Assembly: GCA_002347185.1 (NCBI GenBank)
Contig: DDXK01000095.1
Location: 5,770 to 15,918 of the forward strand
Direction of reading: 5' to 3'
Length of the DNA: 10,149 nt
Source: Desulfobulbaceae bacterium UBA2262
Lineage (GTDB): Bacteria > Desulfobacterota > Desulfobulbia > Desulfobulbales > Desulfurivibrionaceae
Under the pieces are notes generated by a model. It ran no database searches. It was not told the origin of the DNA and worked only from the letters and a program-made list of their open reading frames with translations. Both the position numbers and the translations under genes were made by a program. How positions within the stretch are numbered: position 1 is the first letter of the stretch; each line of letters opens with the position of its first letter. Of this stretch, positions 1 to 8,681 are shown piece after piece.

Positions 1-75
1 CTGGCCGCGGCCTTTTCCCTGGCCGGCGAGATCGCGGCAAACAGAAAAAGTAGCTCGGACGCCTGGGGGCGATGA
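1..75 (+). CDS. C-terminal end of an unidentified upstream protein (partial)
   Basis: Frame 1 is open from the window edge and ends at TGA 73-75. It encodes 24 residues, alanine-rich at first (LAAAFSLAGEIAANR) and ending in a polar tail (KSSSDAWGR). The stop overlaps an ATG at 72 in an ATGA arrangement, which suggests a same-strand gene translationally linked to tmk. Third positions are mostly G or C, as in the neighbouring genes. Too little remains to name the family. Confidence 0.5.
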   Translation: MAAAFSLAGEIAANRKSSSDAWGR

Positions 76-98
76 GCGGGAAAGGAGGGATGTTCCGC

Positions 99-710
99 AT
101 GGGGAAGAAAGGCCTGCTCATCGCCTTCGAGGGTATCGACGGCACCGGGAAAACCACCCAGATCCGTCTGCTGGCCGAGGCCCTGCGCGGGCGCGGCCTG
201 CGCGTGGTGGAGACCCGGGAGCCCACGGACGGAACATACGGGCAGGAAATCAGGCGGTTGTATAAAAACCGGAATAGTGTTACTCCAGAAGAGGAGCTGG
301 CGCTTTTCGTCGCCGACCGGCGTGAGCATGTGCGCCAGGTGATCGCCCCGGCCCTGGCCGAGGGGCGGGTTGTCCTCACCGACAGATATTATTTTTCCAC
401 CGCCGCCTATCAGGGCGCCGCCGGGATGGACCCTGGAAAAATCATTGCCGAGAACGAAGCCTTTGCCCCGAGGCCCGATCTGGTGCTTTTGCTCGAGATT
501 CCTGTCTCACTGGGCATCCACCGGGTGGAGAAGGTGCGCGGCGAAACCTTGAACGATTTCGAGCAGGCAGGGGTGCTTGCCCGGGTGGCGGAGATCTTCG
601 CCGGTCTCAAAGGCGAGTATCTCAGGCGCATTGATGGGAGCGGTGACGCCCCGGACGTGCATGCCAGGATCATGGCGCAGGTGGCGCCTCTGCTGGAGGA
701 GCGGGAATGA
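99..710 (+). CDS. tmk: thymidylate kinase (dTMP kinase)
   Basis: Phosphorylates dTMP to dTDP with ATP, an essential cytoplasmic step of dTTP synthesis. From the start at 99 the protein is 203 aa, normal for the family. Residues 10-20 hold the P-loop (FEGIDGTGKTT). Residues 95-97 are the DRY motif, followed by a serine and AYQG as in other TMKs. A LID-like segment with an arginine (KVRGE) lies near residues 147-151. The P-loop variable position carries no arginine, which fits the bacterial type with the catalytic Arg in the LID. ATGs at 72, 90 and 99 share the frame. GGAGGG at 84-89 lies 9 nt before ATG 99 and only 1 nt before ATG 90, so 99 is preferred. ATG 72 (212 aa) would overlap the upstream stop and remains possible. 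Confidence 0.95.
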   Translation: MGKKGLLIAFEGIDGTGKTTQIRLLAEALRGRGLRVVETREPTDGTYGQEIRRLYKNRNSVTPEEELALFVADRREHVRQVIAPALAEGRVVLTDRYYFSTAAYQGAAGMDPGKIIAENEAFAPRPDLVLLLEIPVSLGIHRVEKVRGETLNDFEQAGVLARVAEIFAGLKGEYLRRIDGSGDAPDVHARIMAQVAPLLEERE

Positions 711-757
711 GCTTTTGGCCGGGCTGGCAAGCAACGCAATCGCTTTCGAATAGCAAG

Positions 758-762
758 GGAGG
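758..762 (+). promoter_or_regulatory. ribosome binding site of the TPR lipoprotein gene
   Basis: GGAGG inside the longer purine run AAGGGAGGGG sits 6 nt before ATG 769. It fixes the start of the TPR gene and is one of the strongest Shine-Dalgarno sites in the window. Confidence 0.75.
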
Positions 763-768
763 GGCGTC

Positions 769-2532
769 ATGCTGAAACGCCTTCTGCTTCTGATCGTGCC
801 GCCTCTGCTCTGCGTTTCCTGTGCGCCATCCCTGCAGAACGGCGGCCGCCATGGAGAAACGGACCCGGCCGCTTATGCGGCCGAGCTTGAGCCTTACGAA
901 GAAGCGGTGGACAAGGGCTGCGGCTATTTCAATTTTCTCTGGGGCAAAGCGGCGGAACTGGAAGGCCGTCTCGACGAGGCGATCTATGCCTACCGGCAGG
1001 CCCTGGTCTGCGACCGCCAGGCCGAGCAGGTGATGCGCTCCCTGGCCATGCTGCTCATCAAGGCCGGGAAGCGCGAGGAGGCCATCGAATGGATCGGCAG
1101 AATCATCGAGATAAACCCGAAGGATACCTCGGCCCGGGCCCTGCTCGGCAATCTGTACGGCACCATGGAGCAGCCGGAAAAGGCAGCGGAGATATACAAC
1201 GCCATCCTCGCCGAGGAACCGCAGAATTTTAACGTCATGCTGCTGCTCGGCGGCCTCCATGCCCGTTTCCGCCAGTACGACAAGGCGAGAGTGGTGCTGG
1301 AAAAGCTGGTCGCCACCAACCCCGACTCCTACGCGGGCTTCTACTACCTGGCCAAGCTCTACCAGGAGATGCGCCTCTCCTCGGAGGCCTCGTCCGCTTT
1401 TGCAAAAGCCCTGGAGCTGAACTGGTCCTCCCTTCTCGCTTACGAGGCGGCAGACCTGCACGAGCAGGAAGGGCGTTTCCCCGAGGCCATCGAGCTCTAC
1501 CGGCGCATTATCGCGGAGGATCCGGCCGACGAGCGGGCCCGCGGGCACCTGGCCTCGGTCTATCTCAAGCAGAACAAGCTGCCCGAGGCCCTCAAGGAGC
1601 TCGACGAGCTGCGGGCCGTGAGCGCCAAGCCGGAAAAGATCGATCTCACCATCAGTCGGATCCTCATCGACAACAAGCAATACGCCGAGGCGAGCAGGCG
1701 ACTCAAGGCGATTCTCAAGAAGAATCCCCGGGCGGAGGGCGCCAGGTCGATGCTGATCCTCTCCTATTACCATCAGGGGGATCTGGCCGCAGCCAAGAAG
1801 GTGCTCCGCGAGGTGCGGCCGGGGGATCATGCCTATGAGGAGTCGGTGCTGATGCTGGCGCGCATCCTGCGCGACGAGAAGGATTTCGCCGCCGCCGAGA
1901 AGGCCTTGCGGCAGGCGCTCGCCTCTCCGGAAAGCCGGGCCCTGAATTTTTATGTGGCCCTTGCCGAAATGCTCCACCAGCAGGGCAAAAGCGTCCAGGC
2001 GCAGGCTGTCTATCAGCAGGCCTTTGCCGATTATCCCGGCGACGCCGCGCCCCATTATGAGTATGCCCTTTTCCTGCATCACAAGATGAATGACCTGCCC
2101 GCCGCCCTCAAGGAAATGGAGCTGGTTCTGCAGATCGACCCGGAGCATGGCCACGCCCTGAACTACGTGGGCTACAGCTGGGCCGACGAAGGCAGGAACC
2201 TGGAGCAGGCCCGGATCTACATCGAAAAGGCGGTATCCCATCTGCCCGACGACGGCTTTGTCCGGGACAGTCTGGGCTGGGTCTATTACCGGCTGGGAGA
2301 GTACGCCAAGGCGGTGGAGGCACTGGAGCAGGCCGTGGATCTCTCCCCGGAGGATCCGGCCATCTACGAACATCTTGGCGATGCCTATCTGAAGAACAAT
2401 GACCTCGAAGGGGCCCGTCTCGCCTATGGCAAGGCCCTGGAGCTCTATCAGGAACAGGAAAGGAAGGCGCAGGTGCAGGGCAAGCTCGACGCCCTGCCCA
2501 CCGCCCCGGAGCCGGGCGCCAAAGGACAATGA
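769..2532 (+). CDS. TPR-repeat outer-membrane lipoprotein, LbcA-like
   Basis: 587 aa. The N-terminus has a basic start (MLKR), a hydrophobic stretch and a possible lipobox CVSC with the lipidated Cys at 18; the -3 Cys is unusual. Alanine at +2 would allow sorting to the outer membrane. The rest is almost entirely helical tetratricopeptide repeats, about a dozen or more, with typical A/G/Y/P spacing (for example EGRLDEAIYAYRQAL near residues 65-80). The C-terminal repeats carry ALNYVGY (about 463-469) and DSLGWVYYRLGEY (500-512), a signature I associate with proteobacterial TPR lipoproteins such as Pseudomonas LbcA, the adaptor of the CtpA periplasmic protease. The next gene, overlapping by 4 nt, is LolB-like, and lbcA and lolB are also neighbours in Pseudomonas. 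A scaffold or adaptor role in the periplasm is inferred. The partner is unknown and no CtpA gene is visible here. Confidence 0.85.
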   Translation: MLKRLLLLIVPPLLCVSCAPSLQNGGRHGETDPAAYAAELEPYEEAVDKGCGYFNFLWGKAAELEGRLDEAIYAYRQALVCDRQAEQVMRSLAMLLIKAGKREEAIEWIGRIIEINPKDTSARALLGNLYGTMEQPEKAAEIYNAILAEEPQNFNVMLLLGGLHARFRQYDKARVVLEKLVATNPDSYAGFYYLAKLYQEMRLSSEASSAFAKALELNWSSLLAYEAADLHEQEGRFPEAIELYRRIIAEDPADERARGHLASVYLKQNKLPEALKELDELRAVSAKPEKIDLTISRILIDNKQYAEASRRLKAILKKNPRAEGARSMLILSYYHQGDLAAAKKVLREVRPGDHAYEESVLMLARILRDEKDFAAAEKALRQALASPESRALNFYVALAEMLHQQGKSVQAQAVYQQAFADYPGDAAPHYEYALFLHHKMNDLPAALKEMELVLQIDPEHGHALNYVGYSWADEGRNLEQARIYIEKAVSHLPDDGFVRDSLGWVYYRLGEYAKAVEALEQAVDLSPEDPAIYEHLGDAYLKNNDLEGARLAYGKALELYQEQERKAQVQGKLDALPTAPEPGAKGQ

Positions 2533-3350
2533 GCAGGAAGCGGGGCGTCCTTTTTTCGCCGGTGGCGCTGGCCTTGCTTCTCTTCCTGGCGGGCGGCTGT
2601 GCCACCCTGCCGGAGAGGCGTCTCCTGTCCGGGCTCGAACGGCAGGGGGCCTCGGAGCTTTTTTTAGAGGCGGTCGCCCGTCAGCAGGGCTGCGGGGACA
2701 GTCTCGATGTGCAGGCGCGGCTGGTGGTGAAGTCGCTGCTGCAAAACGGCAGCCTCGCCGGATTTCTGCAGGCCATGGCACCGGCCAGCCTCAAGTTCGT
2801 CGGGATCAACCCCCTTGGCCAGCCGCTGCTGGTGCTGGTCACGGACGGCCGCTCGTTCCGGACGCTGGTGGTGCCCGAGGCCAAGGCTTACGAGGGGGAG
2901 GTGAGCGCCGCCCTTTTCCGGAAGTACGCGCCCGAGGGTTTTGCCCCGGAGCAGGGCTTCTACTGGCTGACCGGCAGATTGCCAGGCCAGGGGCTGCGCG
3001 TCGAGGGGGTGAGCGAGGATGCGGAAGGGGCCGGGCAGTGGTTCGAGGTGTCCTATCCGGGCGAGCCGTTGCGCCGCCATCTGCTTTTTGACCCCGCCGA
3101 GGCGGTGATTCGCCGCCACCTTCTCGTCGATGCCGACGGCGCCATGGTCCTCGATGTCCGCTACGACGCTTACCGGCATGCCGTCGGGGCAGAAGGCTGT
3201 GCCCTGCCGGGGGCGATCACCGTCACCGACCGGGGCAAAAGCGGCGCGCGCATGGAGCTGACGATGAGCGACTGGCTGCCCGCCGCGTTCAGCGCCGAGG
3301 ATTTTCTCGTCAGCCCCCCTCCTGGCTTTGAACGGGTCATTATCAAGTAG
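2529..3350 (+). CDS. LolB/DUF4292-like outer-membrane lipoprotein
   Basis: 273 aa with a clear lipoprotein signal: a basic start (MSRKR), a hydrophobic run of about 14 residues, and lipobox AGGC giving Cys 24, followed by Ala-Thr, with no Asp at +2. The mature part starts with a short helical stretch and then alternates short beta-strand-like segments (ASLKFVGINPLGQPLLVLVT; SFRTLVVPEAKAYEG), as in the half-barrel LolA/LolB fold and DUF4292 proteins. LolB receives lipoproteins from LolA at the outer membrane. Whether this is the functional LolB or a paralogue cannot be decided from sequence reading. The ATG overlaps the stop of the TPR gene (ATGA), with only AAAGGA as a closely spaced ribosome site, so translational coupling is likely. 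The fold assignment is moderately sure, the exact function less so. Confidence 0.7.
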   Translation: MSRKRGVLFSPVALALLLFLAGGCATLPERRLLSGLERQGASELFLEAVARQQGCGDSLDVQARLVVKSLLQNGSLAGFLQAMAPASLKFVGINPLGQPLLVLVTDGRSFRTLVVPEAKAYEGEVSAALFRKYAPEGFAPEQGFYWLTGRLPGQGLRVEGVSEDAEGAGQWFEVSYPGEPLRRHLLFDPAEAVIRRHLLVDADGAMVLDVRYDAYRHAVGAEGCALPGAITVTDRGKSGARMELTMSDWLPAAFSAEDFLVSPPPGFERVIIK

Positions 3351-3417
3351 CTTTTTTTCGGTTTTCAGCGTAAGTCTCTCTCTCGTAAAAAAAGCCGCCT
3401 CCCAACGAAACAAGATT

Positions 3418-3433
3418 CCCGGCCGGCGCCGGG
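3418..3433 (+). promoter_or_regulatory. GC hairpin just upstream of the radical SAM gene
   Basis: CCCGGC (3418-3423), loop CGGC, GCCGGG (3428-3433) form a perfect 6-bp all-G/C stem ending 15 nt before ATG 3449. No T-run follows, so it is not a standard terminator. It could affect ribosome access to the weak site AGGTG at 3440-3444. It would also bury the alternative GTG start at 3434, which is one reason for choosing 3449. Confidence 0.4.
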
Positions 3434-3448
3434 GTGCACAGGTGTTCC

Positions 3449-5983
<2,535 letters not shown>

Positions 5984-6046
5984 TTTTCCGATGCGCCCGC
6001 AGCCGCTTTTTCTGTGGCACGGGACGTTGGGCCGTGTCGTGTCGAG

Positions 6047-6073
6047 CCGCAAGCGGGCCCGCGGTCTTTTTTT
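6047..6073 (+). terminator. possible weak terminator in the radical SAM-rng gap
   Basis: A GC-rich stretch with CCGC (6047-6050) able to pair with GCGG (6061-6064) is followed by seven T residues (6067-6073). The loop is 10 nt, and alternative pairings such as GGGCC 6029-6033 with GGCCC 6056-6060 compete. The T-run is convincing; the stem is not. It could reduce transcription into rng or be part of the rng leader. Confidence 0.3.
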
Positions 6074-6105
6074 GATGTGCAACTTCACAAGCGAGCGTGT
6101 CCGTC

Positions 6106-7650
6106 ATGTCCACTGAACTGTTGATCAATGCCACCCCCTATGAGATCCGGATCGCCCTGCTCGAGCATGGCAATCTGGTGGAATTCTACCTCGAACAGCC
6201 CCGCGAAAAGGGGCTGGTCGGCAATATCTACCAGGGGCGGGTGGTGCGGGTACTGCCCGGCATGCAGGCCGCCTTTGTGGATATCGGCCTCGAGCGCACC
6301 GGCTTTCTCTACGTGGACGATGTGCATATCAGCACCGCCGAGTTTGAAAAGCGCTTTGCCAAGTGCGACCGCCATGACGACGGGGTGGGCAGCGGCTGCT
6401 GCGGCAATGAGCCGCCCGATTCCCTCTGTCGGCGAACCCCCGGGCTCAATATCGAGGATTTGCTCAGCGAGGGCCAGGATCTGCTGGTGCAGATCTGCAA
6501 GGAGCCCATCGGCACCAAGGGGGCGCGTCTCACCTGCCATATCACCCTGCCGTGCCGGAACCTGGTCTTCATGCCGATGACCGACCATATCGGCATCTCC
6601 CGGAAGATCGAGGACGAGTCCGTGCGGCAGCAGCTCCGTCAGGATATCGAAAATCTGCGCCCGGCCGGCACCGGCTTCATCGTGCGGACCGTGGCCGAGA
6701 ACGCCACCAACGAGGATCTCGAAGCGGACATGGAGTTTCTCCTCCACTCCTGGAGCGAGATCCAGGATATCGCCAGCAAGGCACCCGCCCCCAGCCTGGT
6801 TTATGAGGATCTCGACATCACCCTGCGGGTGGTGCGCGATATCTTCTCCCCCGATGTGGACCGGGTGGTGGTGGATGACCGGAAAACTTACAGCCGGGTG
6901 CTGCGCTTTGTCGAGACCTTTGCCCCGCGTCTGCAGGGCAGGGTGGTCCTTTCCGAAAACGGCACCCCGCTCTTCGACGCCTATGGCATCGAGATGGATG
7001 TCAACCGGGCACTGGACAAGAAGATCTGGCTTCGCTGCGGAGGCTACATTATCATCGAGGCCACCGAGGCCCTTACCGTCGTCGATGTGAACACCGGCCG
7101 CTATGTGGGTAAGAGCGGCCTTGAGGAGACGATTTTCAAGACCAACATGGAGGCGGTCAAGGAGATTGCCTACCAGCTCAGGTTGCGGAATATCGGCGGC
7201 ATCATCATCATCGATTTCATCGACATGGAGGAGGAGAGCCACCGGGAGGAGGTCTTCGCCGCCCTCAAGGAAGCGGCAAAAAAGGACAAGAGCCGGATCA
7301 ACATCCTCAAGGTTTCCGAATTCGGCCTGGTGCAGATGACCAGAAAGCGCAATCGGGAGGATCTCTCCCACATGATGTGCGAGCCCTGCCTTTACTGCCA
7401 CGGCGAGGGCATGCTCAAGTCGAGCCGTACCATCTGCTACGAGATTTTCCGCCGGATGGAACGGGAAGCCAAAAAGGCAACCGCCGCGAAGGTCGTCCTG
7501 CGCGTGCACCCCAAGGTGGCGGCGATGATGCTCAAGGAGGAGGCGGCAACCATCGACTATCTGGAAAAGGCCACCGGCAAGCAGATTACCATCGAGCCGG
7601 CCAAGGAGATACACCTGGAGAAGTACGATATTGCCTGGGGCGAGGCATAG
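6106..7650 (+). CDS. rng: ribonuclease G (RNase E/G family)
   Basis: 514 aa endoribonuclease that cuts single-stranded A/U-rich RNA, in 16S rRNA 5' maturation and mRNA decay. Its length is close to E. coli RNase G (489) and far from RNase E, with no C-terminal degradosome scaffold. The S1 domain starts near residue 35 (VGNIYQGRVVRVLPGMQAAF). The catalytic metal ligands are D327 (in DVNTGR) and D370 (in IIDFIDM), 43 residues apart as in E. coli RNase E D303/D346. The zinc-link cysteines are C428 and C431 (CLYC), again at the family spacing of 58 from the second Asp. The S1 loop at 87-108 is longer than in E. coli and carries four cysteines (C87, C98, C99, C108). ATG 6106 (MSTELLIN) matches the family N-terminus; GTG 6097 is less likely. 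No strong Shine-Dalgarno site is visible. Confidence 0.96.
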   Translation: MSTELLINATPYEIRIALLEHGNLVEFYLEQPREKGLVGNIYQGRVVRVLPGMQAAFVDIGLERTGFLYVDDVHISTAEFEKRFAKCDRHDDGVGSGCCGNEPPDSLCRRTPGLNIEDLLSEGQDLLVQICKEPIGTKGARLTCHITLPCRNLVFMPMTDHIGISRKIEDESVRQQLRQDIENLRPAGTGFIVRTVAENATNEDLEADMEFLLHSWSEIQDIASKAPAPSLVYEDLDITLRVVRDIFSPDVDRVVVDDRKTYSRVLRFVETFAPRLQGRVVLSENGTPLFDAYGIEMDVNRALDKKIWLRCGGYIIIEATEALTVVDVNTGRYVGKSGLEETIFKTNMEAVKEIAYQLRLRNIGGIIIIDFIDMEEESHREEVFAALKEAAKKDKSRINILKVSEFGLVQMTRKRNREDLSHMMCEPCLYCHGEGMLKSSRTICYEIFRRMEREAKKATAAKVVLRVHPKVAAMMLKEEAATIDYLEKATGKQITIEPAKEIHLEKYDIAWGEA

Positions 7651-7651
7651 T

Positions 7652-7670
7652 CCGGCTCCGCCGGTTTTTT
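7652..7670 (+). terminator. rho-independent terminator of rng
   Basis: CCGGC (7652-7656), loop TCC, GCCGG (7660-7664), then six T residues (7665-7670). It begins right after the rng stop codon and separates rng from the rplU unit, which has its own promoter. Confidence 0.85.
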
Positions 7671-7705
7671 CTTGTTCTCCCGCGCGAAAAGCTGCTGATT
7701 AGCGC

Positions 7706-7733
7706 TTGACAATTTGGCTTATTATGGTATCAA
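7706..7733 (+). promoter_or_regulatory. probable sigma-70 promoter of rplU-rpmA
   Basis: A perfect -35 box TTGACA (7706-7711) is followed after 16 nt by TATCAA (7728-7733; 4 of 6 to TATAAT). The stretch is AT-rich, in contrast to the GC-rich surroundings. It lies just downstream of the rng terminator and points toward rplU. The start site would be near 7740, giving a leader of about 160 nt. Confidence 0.65.
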
Positions 7734-7846
7734 TGTCGGTTTCACCCACCCGGTGGAGGCGCGGTTGCCCCGGCCGCGTCCTGGCGGGTGCGCAAGGCGT
7801 TTTTTCCCGTCTTCATGTGGAAGCGAGAAGAGTGTTTTCCCTGAAT

Positions 7847-7873
7847 CGGCTGCGGCCCAGCCGTTTTCTTTTT
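7847..7873 (+). terminator. attenuator-like hairpin in the rplU leader
   Basis: CGGCTG (7847-7852), loop CGGCC, CAGCCG (7858-7863) form a perfect 6-bp stem followed by TTTTCTTTTT (7864-7873). This has the form of an intrinsic terminator, but it lies between the rplU promoter and the rplU ribosome site at 7890. GGCCGC at 7772-7777 can pair with GCGGCC at 7852-7857 and would compete with the stem. Transcription attenuation of the ribosomal protein genes is a plausible reading, not shown. Confidence 0.45.
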
Positions 7874-7889
7874 GAAGAGTTCAGTTGTT

Positions 7890-7894
7890 GGAGG
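7890..7894 (+). promoter_or_regulatory. ribosome binding site of rplU
   Basis: GGAGG ends 5 nt before ATG 7900. It decides the start against an in-frame upstream start at 7885, which would lie upstream of this site and add five residues absent from L21. Confidence 0.85.
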
Positions 7895-7899
7895 AATAT

Positions 7900-8211
7900 A
7901 TGTACGCAATCGTTCGTACCGGCGGTAAACAGTACCAGGTAGCACCTGGCGAGCGTGTCCGGGTTGAGAAGCTTGCCGGCTCCGTAGGCGATACCATCGA
8001 ATTGACCGACGTGCTCCTGGTCGCCGATGGCGAGAAGGTCACCATCGGCCAGCCCGTGGTGGACGGCGCCAAGGTCATGGCCCGCATCGTCGAGCAGGAC
8101 AAGGCCAGGAAGGTGCTGGTCTTTAAGAAGAAGCGCCGCAAGGGCTATCGGGTCAAGAATGGCCATCGGCAGGAGTACACGGCTCTTGAGATCAAGGAAA
8201 TTTCCGCATAA
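7900..8211 (+). CDS. rplU: 50S ribosomal protein L21
   Basis: 103 aa, the same length as E. coli L21, a 50S protein that binds 23S rRNA. The N-terminus MYAIVRTGGKQYQVAPGE is the family hallmark. The basic segment FKKKRRKGYRVKNGHRQ (about residues 75-91) is the conserved C-terminal RNA-binding region. It is first in a two-gene unit with rpmA, 27 nt apart, the near-universal bacterial arrangement. It is probably transcribed from the promoter at 7706 through an attenuator-like leader. Confidence 0.98.
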   Translation: MYAIVRTGGKQYQVAPGERVRVEKLAGSVGDTIELTDVLLVADGEKVTIGQPVVDGAKVMARIVEQDKARKVLVFKKKRRKGYRVKNGHRQEYTALEIKEISA

Positions 8212-8227
8212 GGGAATCGAAGCACAC

Positions 8228-8233
8228 GAGGTG
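8228..8233 (+). promoter_or_regulatory. ribosome binding site supporting the GTG start of rpmA
   Basis: GAGGTG ends 5 nt before GTG 8239. There is no ATG in this frame near the start, and the encoded MAHKKAGGSS matches L27 from its first residue, so the GTG start is well supported. Confidence 0.7.
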
Positions 8234-8238
8234 TAACT

Positions 8239-8502
8239 GTGGCACATAAGAAAGCGGGCGGTAGCTCGAAAAACGGGCGTGACAGTAATTCCCAACGGCG
8301 TGGGGTAAAGCGGTTCGGCGGTCAGGTTGTCAGGGCCGGCAATATCCTGGTGCGTCAGTTGGGGACCAAGATCCATCCCGGCAAGAATGTCGGCCTGGGT
8401 CGTGATTATACCCTCTTCGCCATGGTGGACGGCGTGGTGAAGTATGAGGAGTTCGGGCAGAACAGAAAGCGGGTGAGTGTTTACCCTGTCGAGTCCAACT
8501 GA
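8239..8502 (+). CDS. rpmA: 50S ribosomal protein L27
   Basis: 87 aa, a 50S protein whose N-terminal tail reaches the peptidyl transferase centre. It starts directly with MAHKKAGGSSKNGRDSNSQ, so it lacks the cleavable N-terminal extension found in Firmicutes. The conserved core RRGVKRFGGQVVRAGNILVR and GTKIHPG...VGLGRDYTLFA follow. It uses a GTG start with a good ribosome site. It is second gene of the rplU-rpmA pair and is followed by a terminator-like hairpin at 8567. Confidence 0.98.
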   Translation: MAHKKAGGSSKNGRDSNSQRRGVKRFGGQVVRAGNILVRQLGTKIHPGKNVGLGRDYTLFAMVDGVVKYEEFGQNRKRVSVYPVESN

Positions 8503-8512
8503 GCTTCCAGCG

Positions 8513-8528
8513 ACGATAACTGTATCGT
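8513..8528. repeat. short inverted repeat after rpmA
   Basis: ACGATA (8513-8518), spacer ACTG, TATCGT (8523-8528) is a perfect 6-bp inverted repeat 10 nt past the rpmA stop. No T-run follows. It may be an mRNA 3' stem or an operator-like site; no protein is indicated. Confidence 0.4.
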
Positions 8529-8566
8529 TCTGATGCAGTTCCCGGTACAAGGGGCCGCGAGAAAAC

Positions 8567-8593
8567 AGCCGGCACGGCCCGGCTTCTTTTCTT
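8567..8593 (+). terminator. terminator-like hairpin after rpmA
   Basis: AGCCGG (8567-8572), a 6-nt loop, CCGGCT (8579-8584), then a T-rich tail TTCTTTTCTT (8584-8593). The stem is perfect and GC-rich, but the T-tract is interrupted by C, so termination may be partial. I see no good promoter between here and obgE, so obgE may rely on read-through. Confidence 0.6.
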
Positions 8594-8681
8594 GCGGCCC
8601 TTAATAACGCCTGCCAGCCGCGGCGCGGCCTCTTCTGCCCGTTGCGGCCATCCGGCGGCAAAGCTCCCACTGACGACGACA

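Noticed and set aside
670..2781. 703-codon open frame on the minus strand across the TPR gene
   Set aside because: It is a shadow of a GC-rich gene with strong third-codon bias; its translation shows no recognisable domain, and the + strand carries clear TPR repeats with a lipoprotein signal.
2399..3091. 230-codon + strand open frame overlapping the LolB-like gene
   Set aside because: Out of frame with both lipoprotein genes, low-complexity Arg/Gly/Ala-rich translation, no ribosome site; a shadow.
3351..3396. T7 and A7 runs that could pair across the gap after the LolB-like gene
   Set aside because: The pairing rests on homopolymers with a loop of about 30 nt and no GC stem before the T-run, so I do not call a terminator.
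6085..7614. 509-codon open frame on the minus strand across rng
   Set aside because: Antisense shadow; the + strand is RNase G with its catalytic residues and zinc-link at correct spacing.
7706..7942. 78-codon + strand open frame in the rplU leader
   Set aside because: It starts at the -35 box, has no ribosome site, runs into rplU in another frame and has no family character.
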